Shown piece by piece: positions 25,460 to 34,158 of a stretch of DNA of 64,000 nucleotides (position 1 is its first letter; every line of letters begins with the position of its first letter). Source of the stretch: Saprospiraceae bacterium (GTDB lineage Bacteria; Bacteroidota; Bacteroidia; Chitinophagales; Saprospiraceae). The DNA lies in assembly GCA_026982695.1 (NCBI GenBank), contig JALSGS010000045.1, positions 62,001-126,000 of the forward strand, in the 5' to 3' direction. The position numbers and the translations under genes were made by a program. The notes beneath the pieces are model-generated. The model searched no databases. It was not told where the DNA came from and saw nothing but the letters and a program-made list of their open reading frames with translations.

Positions 25460-26210
25460 AGAAGCTGTGTTTTATGCGCTGGTAAGTTACGGAGATTCCA
25501 ACGCATCAAGGTGAGATAGAGTACCTCACAATGGCAGACTGTACTTCATGCCACCCAACGCTTTTGCGTTAAGGTTTGTCCCAAAAACCACATACCCACT
25601 TAAGCATACTCCCCCATACGTACTTATAAAAAATACATTATATGTTGAATAAAATCTATATCCAAAATCATCCCATTGATTTATTACGTCACTTTTTCAG
25701 GGAATGAGCACAACAAGTGGGGTATACATATAGTTGCTTTGCAATGCAAGTAATCCTATTGTTAAGCACACAATCATGCATGCAACATTGGCATGCAAAT
25801 TGCAATCTTTCACATAGAAAAGTAACAATCATATAAAGGAGACATAAGAGAAGTGTTTGTTCATAGTGTTTGTTTTTTGTTTTGCCCCTGTCACTCGTTG
25901 ACAGGGTTTTTTTATAGTAAAAATGAAGCATTGCTTTGTAGCTTGCCTCGACCAGGGCTTAATCAGTGAGTCTATGTACTTAAGTAGGTCAAAAAGCACA
26001 TAAATATCCTTGTACTTTGTATTTAAAAAATTTTCAAACAGATACATATATACATCAACCCTAACATGGGTGACCAAGCTGAATACTCAATACACACTCT
26101 TAGCCGTTAACCTCCAAGAATGCACTCTTGACAAAAGAGGCTCCGAGTGATTAACAAACCAAAGTATGTGTAGCTGATAAAACCTACACACACTGTTTCC
26201 TCGCGCTCGC
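25460..26210. other. 751-base AT-rich stretch between the SPOR gene and mscL
   Basis: No protein gene that I can support; the open frames are short, cysteine-rich and lack domains. It does hold a strong plus-strand terminator at 25886-25913 with no plus-strand gene ahead of it, and an AAAGGAG sequence near 25838. Near the mscL end, TGTGTAG and CTACACA arms (about 26166-26191) could form a hairpin. Confidence 0.45.
25886..25913 (+). terminator. Intrinsic terminator without an upstream gene
   Basis: Perfect eight-pair stem CCCTGTCA/TGACAGGG with loop CTCGT, followed by seven T. It works only in the plus direction. The nearest plus-strand gene ends 1.8 kb upstream (uvrA), so a short untranslated transcript starting somewhere in 25540-25850 is suspected. 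Confidence 0.75.
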
Positions 26211-26642
26211 TCAGGTCTTCTTCAATAGATCTCTGATTTCAGTGAGCAACTGAACATCAGCGGGAGGCTCAGGCGGTGTAGTCGGCGTAGCTGCCTCTTC
26301 CTTGCGCTTGAGCCGGTTGATGCCTTTGACCACAAAAAACAAAGCCCATGCTACCAACAGGAAATTGATCACTACAGTGACAAAATTGCCCCAGCTAAGT
26401 ACCACACCACCAGCTGCACGGACGGCATCCATTGAGCCGAGGTCCACTTGCCCTTCTGGTGCTTTGAGTACGACGAACAAATCAGTAAAATCAGGAGTGC
26501 CTAAGATTGCGGCAAGCACTGGCATGAGCAAATCGTCTACTAAGGACTTCACTACGGCGCCAAAAGCCGCGCCAATAACGATACCAATGGCCATATCGAC
26601 CATATTGCCCTTGATGGCAAATTCCTTGAATTCCTTAAACAT
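26211..26642 (-). CDS. mscL: Large-conductance mechanosensitive channel
   Basis: Homopentameric inner-membrane channel that opens under membrane tension to protect against osmotic downshock. 143 residues. The N-terminal helix and first membrane segment (FKEFAIKGNMVDMAIGIVIGAAFG split across 5-28), the periplasmic loop, the second membrane segment (VTVVINFLLVAWALFFVVKGI region) and a C-terminal bundle helix LLTEIRDLLKKT are all present. Divergent from the epimerase gene with 59 bases between the starts. Confidence 0.96.
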   Translation of the reverse strand: MFKEFKEFAIKGNMVDMAIGIVIGAAFGAVVKSLVDDLLMPVLAAILGTPDFTDLFVVLKAPEGQVDLGSMDAVRAAGGVVLSWGNFVTVVINFLLVAWALFFVVKGINRLKRKEEAATPTTPPEPPADVQLLTEIRDLLKKT

Positions 26643-26701
26643 GTTATCTTCGTTTTGCCAGTTAAAAAACTACGTGTTTTCCTGGTGTAAGATAAGGAAC
26701 A

Positions 26702-27766
26702 ATGTCAAATACCTTCTCCCCTTCACTACACATCTATCCGTTTGAACTAAAGCTGGCCCAGCCATTTCGCATCGCTCATGAAACCCGACATACGCAACCC
26801 TCTCTTATCGTAGGGCTATATCAAGAGGGACAAGAGGGGCTGGGCGAAGCCACTGCTACGCGTTACTATGGCCTTGATCTGTCACAAATGGAACAGATCG
26901 TAAACCAGCAGAGGACATTGATTGAAGAGCCATGGTCGCAGCCCGAACAACTATGGGAACGCTTGGCATCTGTCATGCAAGGACACAGTTTCGAGCTATG
27001 CGCCATTGATGTAGCCGCTCATGACCTGTTTGCCCGGCATCAGGGTGTACCTCTGTGGAAAATGTGGGAGCTGGACAAGCAGCAGCTCCCCCTATCGAGC
27101 TATACCATCAGTATGGGCTCACTTGAAGAGATGACTCAACAAATTAAAAATCACCCTTGGCCAGTGTATAAACTCAAATTGGGCGGGCAAGATGATTTAG
27201 CTCTTGTACGTGCCTTGCGGCAAATTACAGATGCCACCTTTCGGCTCGATGCCAACGAGTCTTGGTCATTTGTGCAAGCACAGCGATGGCTGCCTGCTAT
27301 GGTGGACCTGGGCGTCGAGCTGGTCGAACAACCGCTGCCACGCGACCACATCGATGAATACCGCGTACTCAAAACGCTCAGTCCCATACCCATCGTGGCC
27401 GATGAAAGTTGTCAAACAGAAGACGACGTAGTACACTGTGCAGCATTATTTCACGGCATCAACATCAAGTTGATGAAGTGTGGTGGACTCACGCCGGCAC
27501 GCCGCATGATTGCCCATGCCCGTCGGCTGGGCTTGCACGTAATGGTGGGCTGCATGACCGAATCGTCGATTGGCATTTCCGCTGCAGCTCAATTGGCACC
27601 CTTGCTCGACTATGCCGATTTAGATGGTGCCTTGCTGTTAGCAGAGGATCTGGCGGAAGGTGTACACATAGAGGCTGGACACATCTACCTGAATACGCGC
27701 CCTGGTACGGGAACGCGCTGGGTAGTACCACGCCCTCGCCAAGCCAATACAAGCCCTATGCAGTGA
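26702..27766 (+). CDS. Dipeptide epimerase of the enolase superfamily (L-Ala-D/L-Glu epimerase type)
   Basis: 354 residues of the mandelate racemase/muconate-lactonizing subgroup. Catalytic and metal residues are visible: KLKLGG (Lys157, Lys159), Asp183 in DANESW, Glu209 in ELVEQPLP, Asp234 in VADES and the second lysine in NIKLMKCGG (256-261). This pattern fits dipeptide epimerases that recycle murein peptides (YcjG-like), but related o-succinylbenzoate synthases and muconate cycloisomerases share most of it, so the substrate is inferred. Its stop lies seven bases from that of the convergent E1 gene. Confidence 0.82.
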   Translation: MSNTFSPSLHIYPFELKLAQPFRIAHETRHTQPSLIVGLYQEGQEGLGEATATRYYGLDLSQMEQIVNQQRTLIEEPWSQPEQLWERLASVMQGHSFELCAIDVAAHDLFARHQGVPLWKMWELDKQQLPLSSYTISMGSLEEMTQQIKNHPWPVYKLKLGGQDDLALVRALRQITDATFRLDANESWSFVQAQRWLPAMVDLGVELVEQPLPRDHIDEYRVLKTLSPIPIVADESCQTEDDVVHCAALFHGINIKLMKCGGLTPARRMIAHARRLGLHVMVGCMTESSIGISAAAQLAPLLDYADLDGALLLAEDLAEGVHIEAGHIYLNTRPGTGTRWVVPRPRQANTSPMQ

Positions 27767-27773
27767 TAGCTGT

Positions 27774-29846
27774 TTAATAAGCCAGCAGCGATTTAATGGC
27801 TTTGGCTACCTTTTCCGCATTGGGCAACATGGTCTTTTCCAATACTTCGTTGAGTGGAATAGCAGGCAAGTTGGCAGCGCCATAGGTGCGCACAGGGGCA
27901 TCCAGCCATTCAAAGCAGTGTTCCTGAATGCGTGCAGCCACGCTTTGCGCAAAAGTGTTGTTGGTGGGTTCTTCGGTCAGTACCAATACCCGGCCATGCT
28001 GCTTGGCCAACTCGTAGAGCATATCTTCATCAAGGGGAAAAAGGCTACGCAAATCCATGATGGCTATTTGCCCATCAAAGTGCTTAGCCGCGTTGAGTGC
28101 CCAATGCACGCCCATGCCATAGCTCACCACCAAGAGACTTTCGCCCCTTTGCACCTTTGCCGCATCTGCTGCCAATGCCAGTCGACCTTTGCCGAAAGGC
28201 ACTACATAGTCCTTATCTGGCATAATGGTACGTGCAGCTTCTGTGCCAGGCACTTTAGACCAATACAGCCCCTTGTGTTCGAAGATGACGCAGGGATTGG
28301 GATCGAGCCAAGCTGCTTTCATCAGTCCTTTGAGGTCAGCACCATTGCTGGGATAAGCGATCTTTAAACCACGAATATTGGTCACCACCGATTCGACGCT
28401 CGACGAATGATAGGGCCCACCACTGCCATAAGCCCCTATGGGCACTCGCAACACCATACTGACGGGCCACTTGCCATTTGACAGATAGCACGATCGGCTC
28501 ACTTCTGTAAATAGCTGGTTAAGGCCCGGCCAGATGTAATCAGCGAACTGTACCTCTACGATGGGCTTGAGCCCTACAGCACTCATTCCCACGGTGCTAC
28601 CGATAATAAATGCTTCCTGAATAGGTGTATTGAACACGCGATCGTCACCAAATTTCTGTGCTAGGGTTGCCGCTTCTCGAAATACCCCACCTAACCTGCG
28701 GCCTACATCTTGACCGTACAAGAGTGCTTCTTCGTGTTCGGCCATGATCTCTTCGATTGCAAAAAGCGCGCAATCTACCATTACCTTTTCTTGGCCATCT
28801 TTGGGGGTGCGTTGGCCGCGTTCTTCCGTCACAGGTGTAGGCGCAAAGTCGTGGGTAAACAAGTCTTGTGGTTGGGGGTCTTGCGCTTTGCGTGCGCGTT
28901 CGAAATCTGCTTCTACCCGCTGGCGTATTTGTGCCTCAATAGCTTTAATTTTCTTTTCCGCGAATCCGGCCTCTTTTAGCCGTCTGCGCAGTATGGGGTA
29001 GGGATCGCGTTTCTGGTGTGTTTCCAGATCATCGCGATACCACTCTTTGCGCACCCCCGAGGTATGATGGTTGAGCAAAGGCAGGTCGGCATGTACTAAG
29101 AAGGGCCTTCGTTCTTTGCGAATAGTTTGCACCACGCGGCTCATCGTCTCGTAGCAGGTAGCAAAATCGCTACCATCGATGCTAATGGCCTCCAGGCCCT
29201 TGAAGCCTCGCGCATACTCGGCGGCGTTCATGGCACGCACTTCTTCTACGTGAGCGCTGATGTCCCAGCCATTATCCTGCACCAAGTAGAGAATGGGCAG
29301 TTTTTTGAGTACAGCCATCTGGAAGGCTTCGGCTACTTCACCTTCTGTGACTGAGGCATCGCCCAGAGAACAGATGACTACGGGTGGTGCGTCTTCTGGC
29401 CAATCTCCCATTGCCCGGCGCTCCTTATACTGAATGCCCATAGCTACACCCGTAGTGGGAATAGCTTGCATACCGGTAGCAGAAGATTGATGAGGGATCT
29501 TGGGCTTGTCTGGGTCGCGCAAGCTCGGGTGGCTGTAGTAAGTGCGCCCACCACTGAATGGATCATCGCGTTTAGCTAGTAGCTGCAGCATCAGATCATA
29601 GGGCGTCATTCCAATAGCCAACAACATGGCATCGTCGCGATAGTAGGGGGCCACCCAATCTTGGGGCTGCAATTGTAGGCCCGTCGCTATCTGTATTGCT
29701 TCATGCCCCCGCGAGGTGGCATGGACGTACTTCGATACTAATTTGAAATGTGATTCATAGAGTTCAGCCATAGTTTTGGCTGTACACATCAGTTCGAAGG
29801 CACGCAGCAATACTTCTTTAGAGATAGCAACGGGCGTGGCAATCAT
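27774..29846 (-). CDS. 2-oxoacid dehydrogenase E1, fused alpha and beta subunits (branched-chain type)
   Basis: Thiamine-diphosphate-dependent decarboxylase of a 2-oxoacid dehydrogenase complex. 690 residues: an alpha half (about 1-335) with the ThDP motif GDASVTEGEVAEAF...QDNGWDISAH, and a beta half (about 350-690) with EALLYGQDVGRRLGGVF and VSYGMGVHWAL. Fused E1 proteins of this layout are common in Bacteroidota and are usually called 2-oxoisovalerate dehydrogenase, but pyruvate is not excluded. E2 and E3 genes are not in the window. The promoter box lies at 29895-29902. Confidence 0.88.
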   Translation of the reverse strand: MIATPVAISKEVLLRAFELMCTAKTMAELYESHFKLVSKYVHATSRGHEAIQIATGLQLQPQDWVAPYYRDDAMLLAIGMTPYDLMLQLLAKRDDPFSGGRTYYSHPSLRDPDKPKIPHQSSATGMQAIPTTGVAMGIQYKERRAMGDWPEDAPPVVICSLGDASVTEGEVAEAFQMAVLKKLPILYLVQDNGWDISAHVEEVRAMNAAEYARGFKGLEAISIDGSDFATCYETMSRVVQTIRKERRPFLVHADLPLLNHHTSGVRKEWYRDDLETHQKRDPYPILRRRLKEAGFAEKKIKAIEAQIRQRVEADFERARKAQDPQPQDLFTHDFAPTPVTEERGQRTPKDGQEKVMVDCALFAIEEIMAEHEEALLYGQDVGRRLGGVFREAATLAQKFGDDRVFNTPIQEAFIIGSTVGMSAVGLKPIVEVQFADYIWPGLNQLFTEVSRSCYLSNGKWPVSMVLRVPIGAYGSGGPYHSSSVESVVTNIRGLKIAYPSNGADLKGLMKAAWLDPNPCVIFEHKGLYWSKVPGTEAARTIMPDKDYVVPFGKGRLALAADAAKVQRGESLLVVSYGMGVHWALNAAKHFDGQIAIMDLRSLFPLDEDMLYELAKQHGRVLVLTEEPTNNTFAQSVAARIQEHCFEWLDAPVRTYGAANLPAIPLNEVLEKTMLPNAEKVAKAIKSLLAY
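28188..28200 (-). repeat. Iterated word, copy 9 (reverse orientation, inside the E1 gene)
   Basis: Exact TTTGCCGAAAGGC; the E1 gene, on the minus strand, reads it as Pro-Phe-Gly-Lys, the same frame as copy 6 in the unrelated DUF5682 gene. Confidence 0.9.
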
Positions 29847-29894
29847 TTAGGCATGGTTTTATTTGGATGGTCTGAGGCCAATACAATTTCGGGG

Positions 29895-29902
29895 CAAATT
29901 TA
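29895..29902 (-). promoter_or_regulatory. Bacteroidota-type -7 box for the E1 gene (TAAATTTG)
   Basis: Exact TAnnTTTG on the minus strand, about 48 bases before the E1 start codon. Confidence 0.55.
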
Positions 29903-30034
29903 CGATTTTCAAACACACTTTGCGAACGATTGTTCGGCACATTTCTCTCTGAAAAATCTTCTCTATGGTATTGCCTCACGGAATGGAGGTTTTGTCGAGC
30001 TTGTATCCAAGCCAACAAGCAGTTTCACAAGATT

Positions 30035-31591
30035 TTACCCAGCCCAGTTTTCTCGGTCTAAGCTTCGGAAATGAATTGCCTCGGCCAAGTGTTCAATTTT
30101 GATATCGGGGCTTTGCGCCAAGTCGGCAATAGTTCGCGCCACTTTAAGGATGCGATCGTAGGCACGTGCAGAGAGCTGCAGTTTTTCCATGGCGTTTTTC
30201 AACAAAGTATGGCCAGCTGTATTGAGGCAGCACAGCTGGCGCACCATGCGTCCGGGCATTTGCGCATTGCTGTAGATGCCAGGAATGTCTTTAAAGCGCT
30301 CGGCCTGAAGTTGGCGGGCTTTCATCACGCGCTTCAAGATATCGGCACTGGTCTGTGCAGATCGCGTAGTATTGGCTAGCTCGTCGTAAGATACAGGCGT
30401 CACTTCCACATGCAAGTCGATGCGATCGAGCAAGGGGCCCGAAATGCGGCTGAGGTATCGCTGTACTTGGGCTGGGCCACAGACACATTCCTTTTCAGGA
30501 TGATTGTAAAAGCCACAGGGGCAAGGGTTCATCGATGCGATTAGCATAAAGTTAGCCGGATAATCTACTGAAATTTTGGCCCGCGAGATTGTCACTTTAC
30601 GCGCTTCCATAGGTTGACGCAATACCTCTAACACAGAACGCTTGAATTCGGGCAACTCGTCGAGAAACAGTACGCCATTGTGCGCTAGCGATATTTCACC
30701 TGGCATGGGGTTCGACCCACCGCCGACCAATGCCACATCACTGATGGTATGGTGAGGTGCACGAAAAGGGCGTGTAGCAATGAGCGATGCATTATCGGGC
30801 AGCAGGCCAGCCACCGAATGGATTTTTGTCGTCTCAAGCGCTTCGTGCAGTGTCAGCGGTGGCAAGATGGTGGGCATGCGTCGTGCCAGCATAGTCTTTC
30901 CTGCACCAGGTGGGCCAATAAGTATGACGTTGTGACTACCCGCAGCCGCTATCTCGAGTGCGCGCTTGATGTTGTCTTGCCCTTTGACGTCGGCAAAGTC
31001 CACTTGGTAATGGTTGTGCTGAGCAAAAAACTCTTCGCGCGTCTGTACTACCACGGGCGCAATGCCAGACTGCCCCTCCAACACTTGTATGGCTTGCTTC
31101 AAGTCTTCTACGCCATACACTTTCAGGCGATCGACGATGGCTGCTTCACGTGCATTGTGGCGGGGTACGATAAGGCCCTTGAAGCCCTCTTTGCGTGCTT
31201 GAATAGCAATGGGCAAGGCACCTTTAATAGGGCGCAGCGAACCATCTAATGACAGCTCCCCCATGAGCAAAAAATCTGTCAGTGCTGGAGCATCAATTTG
31301 AGCAGTAGCTGCTAGGATTCCCACCGCAATGGGAAGATCGTACCAAGAGCCCTCTTTGCGGATGTCGGCTGGTGCCATATTGACTACCAACTTTCTGCGC
31401 GGCATCCGAAACCCCATGTTCTGCAGTGCTGACTCAATGCGCTGAAACCCTTCTCGCACGGCACTATCGGGCAGGCCGACCAAAAAGTAAAAGTGTCCGC
31501 CTTGTGGCACCGTGCCGCCAGCATTCACTTCAATGGTGATCGTCAAGGCATCTACGCCATGTAGTGCGCTGGCAAAAGTTTTGACGAGCAT
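30035..31591 (-). CDS. YifB/ComM-family Mg-chelatase-like AAA+ ATPase
   Basis: 518 residues. N-terminal Lon-protease-like domain (about 1-165), then an AAA+ module with Walker [16 protein letters not shown] and Walker [11 protein letters not shown], a four-cysteine zinc-like insertion ([19 protein letters not shown]), and the C-terminal Mg-chelatase lid. In Haemophilus and Vibrio the homologue ComM is a helicase that promotes branch migration during natural transformation. The frame opens further upstream to 31654, but [15 protein letters not shown] at 31591 is the family start. Its presence is relevant to the iterated word, though YifB is also found in species not known to be competent. Confidence 0.93.
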   Translation of the reverse strand: MLVKTFASALHGVDALTITIEVNAGGTVPQGGHFYFLVGLPDSAVREGFQRIESALQNMGFRMPRRKLVVNMAPADIRKEGSWYDLPIAVGILAATAQIDAPALTDFLLMGELSLDGSLRPIKGALPIAIQARKEGFKGLIVPRHNAREAAIVDRLKVYGVEDLKQAIQVLEGQSGIAPVVVQTREEFFAQHNHYQVDFADVKGQDNIKRALEIAAAGSHNVILIGPPGAGKTMLARRMPTILPPLTLHEALETTKIHSVAGLLPDNASLIATRPFRAPHHTISDVALVGGGSNPMPGEISLAHNGVLFLDELPEFKRSVLEVLRQPMEARKVTISRAKISVDYPANFMLIASMNPCPCGFYNHPEKECVCGPAQVQRYLSRISGPLLDRIDLHVEVTPVSYDELANTTRSAQTSADILKRVMKARQLQAERFKDIPGIYSNAQMPGRMVRQLCCLNTAGHTLLKNAMEKLQLSARAYDRILKVARTIADLAQSPDIKIEHLAEAIHFRSLDRENWAG

Positions 31592-31644
31592 GGGGTGGAG
31601 GTGTTTGCACAAACAAAATATATGCAAAGAAAGAGAAGCTGGAG

Positions 31645-31689
31645 GCAAAAACAAAAAACCGACTATCTACTTGCACGGTAGATAGCCGG
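31645..31689 (-). terminator. Intrinsic terminator of the OmpA lipoprotein gene
   Basis: On the minus strand a stem CCGGCTATCTAC/GTAGATAGTCGG (12 positions, one mismatch) with a seven-base loop is followed by TTTTTTGTTTTT. A second hairpin (GCTGCGC/GCGCAGC) lies between it and the ompA stop codon. Confidence 0.85.
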
Positions 31690-31735
31690 TCGAGCTGCGC
31701 AAAGGAAGCGCAGCAGCTCACAGGCAATTCACTGA

Positions 31736-32509
31736 TTAGTTTTTGCCCTCTACAGCTTGATATAGCGTACCTGTTTTGGCAGCAGGTACAAACTCCGTGC
31801 GGCGGTTTTGTGCACGTGCTTCTTCAGTCTTTCCTTCTGCTACGGGATCGTATTCTCCTTTCGATACCGCAGCTACTTGTGCAGGATTGACGCCTTCCTT
31901 GATCAGCATGCGAACTACGCGCATGGCACGAGCTGTGGAGAGTTCCCAGTTGTCGCGCCAAGGTGCGCCTTCTTTCATGGGCACATCATCCGTATGGCCT
32001 TCTACAAGAATTTTCACATCGGGGTTGTTCTTCAACACCTCAGCGAGATTCTTGATAGCTTCGCGGCCTTCCTTGCTCACGCGCGTCGAGCCACTGCGAT
32101 AGGTCAACGGGGTAGCCGTCACGACCATCAGCTGGTCGCCACGTACTGCTACATCGAACACTCCTGTAGCACCGATGGCATCCTTAACTGTTTGACGCAA
32201 CTGGGCCAATTCAGCTTCTTTGGCTTGGACCATTTGCTGGGCTTCAGCAGCAGCTTTCTTCGAGGCATCGAGCTCCGATTTGAGGTTGCTGATCTCACCA
32301 TTGAGGCGAGTTTTTTCAGCTTCCAGCTGCTCGTTGAGCGAAGCCAGTTCGCTTTCGAGCATTTTTACTTTTTCCTGGGTCTCAGCCAGCGATTGAGCCA
32401 ATTGGCTCTTTTCATCCATCAACGCGTCGAATTTCTTTTTCGATACACAAGATGGCAGCATCACTGTTAGTGCAAGGCCCAAAACAAGCGTGTTGAATAT
32501 TCTTTGCAT
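31736..32509 (-). CDS. OmpA-family peptidoglycan-binding lipoprotein
   Basis: 257 residues. Lipoprotein signal with lipobox Leu-Pro-Ser-Cys (Cys21), then a coiled coil at about 25-110, then an OmpA/MotB domain at about 125-250 with the peptidoglycan-binding signature LVEGHTDDVPM, NWELSTARAM and NRRTEF. It should tether the outer membrane to the cell wall; the long coiled coil resembles Pal-like spacers of Bacteroidota rather than MotB stators. Promoter box at 32607-32614 and a strong terminator downstream, so it is transcribed alone. Confidence 0.9.
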   Translation of the reverse strand: MQRIFNTLVLGLALTVMLPSCVSKKKFDALMDEKSQLAQSLAETQEKVKMLESELASLNEQLEAEKTRLNGEISNLKSELDASKKAAAEAQQMVQAKEAELAQLRQTVKDAIGATGVFDVAVRGDQLMVVTATPLTYRSGSTRVSKEGREAIKNLAEVLKNNPDVKILVEGHTDDVPMKEGAPWRDNWELSTARAMRVVRMLIKEGVNPAQVAAVSKGEYDPVAEGKTEEARAQNRRTEFVPAAKTGTLYQAVEGKN

Positions 32510-32606
32510 GTTTTGTGAAGTTTAAAGTTAACAATCGTGGTTGTTCGTTTTCATCAAAGAAAAGAATCGAATGGGCAAAAAACGCCTCCTCCCTTTGTTC
32601 AAGCGC

Positions 32607-32614
32607 CAAAATTA
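32607..32614 (-). promoter_or_regulatory. Bacteroidota-type -7 box for the OmpA lipoprotein gene (TAATTTTG)
   Basis: Exact TAnnTTTG on the minus strand, about 97 bases before the start codon. Confidence 0.5.
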
Positions 32615-32746
32615 ATCATTAGCACGTGAAAAGTGGACATGGTTTACTTATAGATATTTCGCTAAACCATCAAGCGTACACTCTTCCCTAAGGTCAACTC
32701 CATAGACAATTGTTCGAGCAAATTGCTTCTTACATCATTTGATAGC

Positions 32747-32784
32747 ACAAAAAGAAAAGCCCGATCTTGCGACAAGATCGGGCT
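32747..32784 (-). terminator. Intrinsic terminator of tRNA-Asn
   Basis: Perfect 12-pair stem AGCCCGATCTTG/CAAGATCGGGCT with a three-base loop (32758-32784), followed on the minus strand by TTTTCTTTTTG. It begins four bases after the tRNA 3' end. Confidence 0.9.
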
Positions 32785-32787
32785 GTG

Positions 32788-32861
32788 CGCCCCCACCAGG
32801 ACTCGAACCTGGGACCTACGGATTAACAGTCCGCCGCTCTAACCAACTGAGCTATGGAGGC
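32788..32861 (-). tRNA. tRNA-Asn, anticodon GTT
   Basis: A 74-base cloverleaf on the minus strand. Acceptor stem GCCTCCA/TGGGGGC (one G-U pair), D-arm AGCTCAGTTGGTTAGAGC, anticodon loop CTGTTAA with anticodon GTT, T-arm with GGTTCGAGTCC, discriminator G. The 3' CCA is not encoded and must be added after transcription. It has its own promoter and terminator, and no other tRNA is nearby. Confidence 0.97.
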
Positions 32862-33180
32862 GTGTGTTTTTGCTTTTTGTCATCCCCCTCTCAAAGAGCG
32901 CTGCAAATTTAGTACGCCTTTTCTTTTTTCGCAACATCAAAAACAAAAAACAGCTACATTACAATGCAGTTTACTGTACATCACGCTAAGAAGTAATTCA
33001 ATATCAATATAGTGGTGTACAAATATTTATTTGTATGCAAAGTATCAATACGTGATGAAAGCTGTTCTATAGGGTCATCTTTCTTTGAAGCACAAAGAAT
33101 TTCGCTGTAAATCCCCAACTTTGCGCACCATTTGCCATCGTTTGTACACATATGTGTGATCAAAAAAAACAAATACATTC
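32862..33180. other. 319-base intergenic region between tRNA-Asn and the PfkB gene
   Basis: Contains the divergent promoters: the tRNA box at 32904-32911, and for the PfkB gene a one-base-off box CAACTTTG near 33117-33124. Otherwise AT-rich with no gene. Confidence 0.5.
32904..32911 (-). promoter_or_regulatory. Promoter of tRNA-Asn (TAAATTTG with upstream TTG)
   Basis: Exact TAnnTTTG on the minus strand, with TTG 20 bases further upstream (at 32932-32934), the best two-part Bacteroidota promoter in the window. It is about 43 bases from the mature 5' end. Confidence 0.7.
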
Positions 33181-34125
33181 ATGAGTTTACTGACAGTTGG
33201 CACCGTTGCTTTTGACGATATTCAAACGCCCTTTGGCCATGCCGAACGCGTAGTAGGTGGTGCAGCTACTTATATTGCCTTGGCTGCTTCTTATTTCACT
33301 CAGCCCATACAATTGGTCTCAGTGGTTGGCGACGATTTTCCCTCTCAGACACTTGAGCAGCTGCGCATGCGTGGGGTAGACCTATCAGGCTTGCAAGTTA
33401 AGGAAGGGCAAAAATCTTTCTTTTGGGCCGGTCGTTATTCAGAAAACCTCAACCACCGAGACACCCTCGAGACCCAGCTCAACGTATTGGCTGACTTTGA
33501 CCCCGTACTTCCGCCAGCTTTTCGCCAGCCGCAATACGTCATGTTGGGCAACCTTACTCCGGCAGTACAGATGCGTGTACTGGCACAGCTCGATACACGC
33601 CCTCGCCTTATTGCTATGGACACCATGAATTTTTGGATGGACACAGCTATGGACGAGCTGCGCGAAGTGATTGCCCGCGTCGATGTGCTCACCATCAATG
33701 ACGAAGAAGCCCGCCAGCTCTCAGGCGAACACTCTTTGGTCAAAGCTGCTAAGAAGATCCACCAGATGGGCCCGGCCCATCTGATCATCAAAAAAGGCGA
33801 ACATGGCGCGCTGCTCTTCCAACGCCACGACGAAGCCATTCATGGCAGCCGTATATTTTTTGCACCTGCTCTACCCTTGGCCGAAGTATTTGACCCCACT
33901 GGTGCAGGTGACACCTTTGCTGGTGGTTTTATGGGCTACATTGCAGCTACGGGCGATTTGTCGTTTGAGAATTTCAAGCGTGCAGTGATCTTCGGATCAG
34001 CCATGGCCTCATTTTGCGTAGAGAAATTCAGCATTGACCGCTTACTGGAGCTCGACGAGCAAACCATCCAGCAGCGCGTCGAGCAGTTTGTCCATTTGGT
34101 CAATTTCGACGCACAACTAGCCTGA
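33181..34125 (+). CDS. PfkB-family carbohydrate kinase
   Basis: 314-residue ribokinase-fold kinase. The N-terminal glycine motif reads VVGGAATYIALAASYF (24-39), and the C-terminal signature is DPTGAGDTFAGGF with the catalytic base at Asp244. The residues around 85-100 (RYSENLNHRDTLETQLNVL) are typical of a Bacteroidota subgroup whose substrate is not settled; sugars and nucleosides are both possible. Malic enzyme follows after 33 bases on the same strand, suggesting one transcript. Confidence 0.87.
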   Translation: MSLLTVGTVAFDDIQTPFGHAERVVGGAATYIALAASYFTQPIQLVSVVGDDFPSQTLEQLRMRGVDLSGLQVKEGQKSFFWAGRYSENLNHRDTLETQLNVLADFDPVLPPAFRQPQYVMLGNLTPAVQMRVLAQLDTRPRLIAMDTMNFWMDTAMDELREVIARVDVLTINDEEARQLSGEHSLVKAAKKIHQMGPAHLIIKKGEHGALLFQRHDEAIHGSRIFFAPALPLAEVFDPTGAGDTFAGGFMGYIAATGDLSFENFKRAVIFGSAMASFCVEKFSIDRLLELDEQTIQQRVEQFVHLVNFDAQLA

Positions 34126-34158
34126 GAGAAAGTCCAGTATCAAACCCATTGTATATTT

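Noticed and set aside
25689-25931. 80-codon minus-strand frame in the AT-rich stretch
   Set aside because: Cysteine- and tyrosine-rich without domain similarity, and it crosses the plus-strand terminator hairpin.
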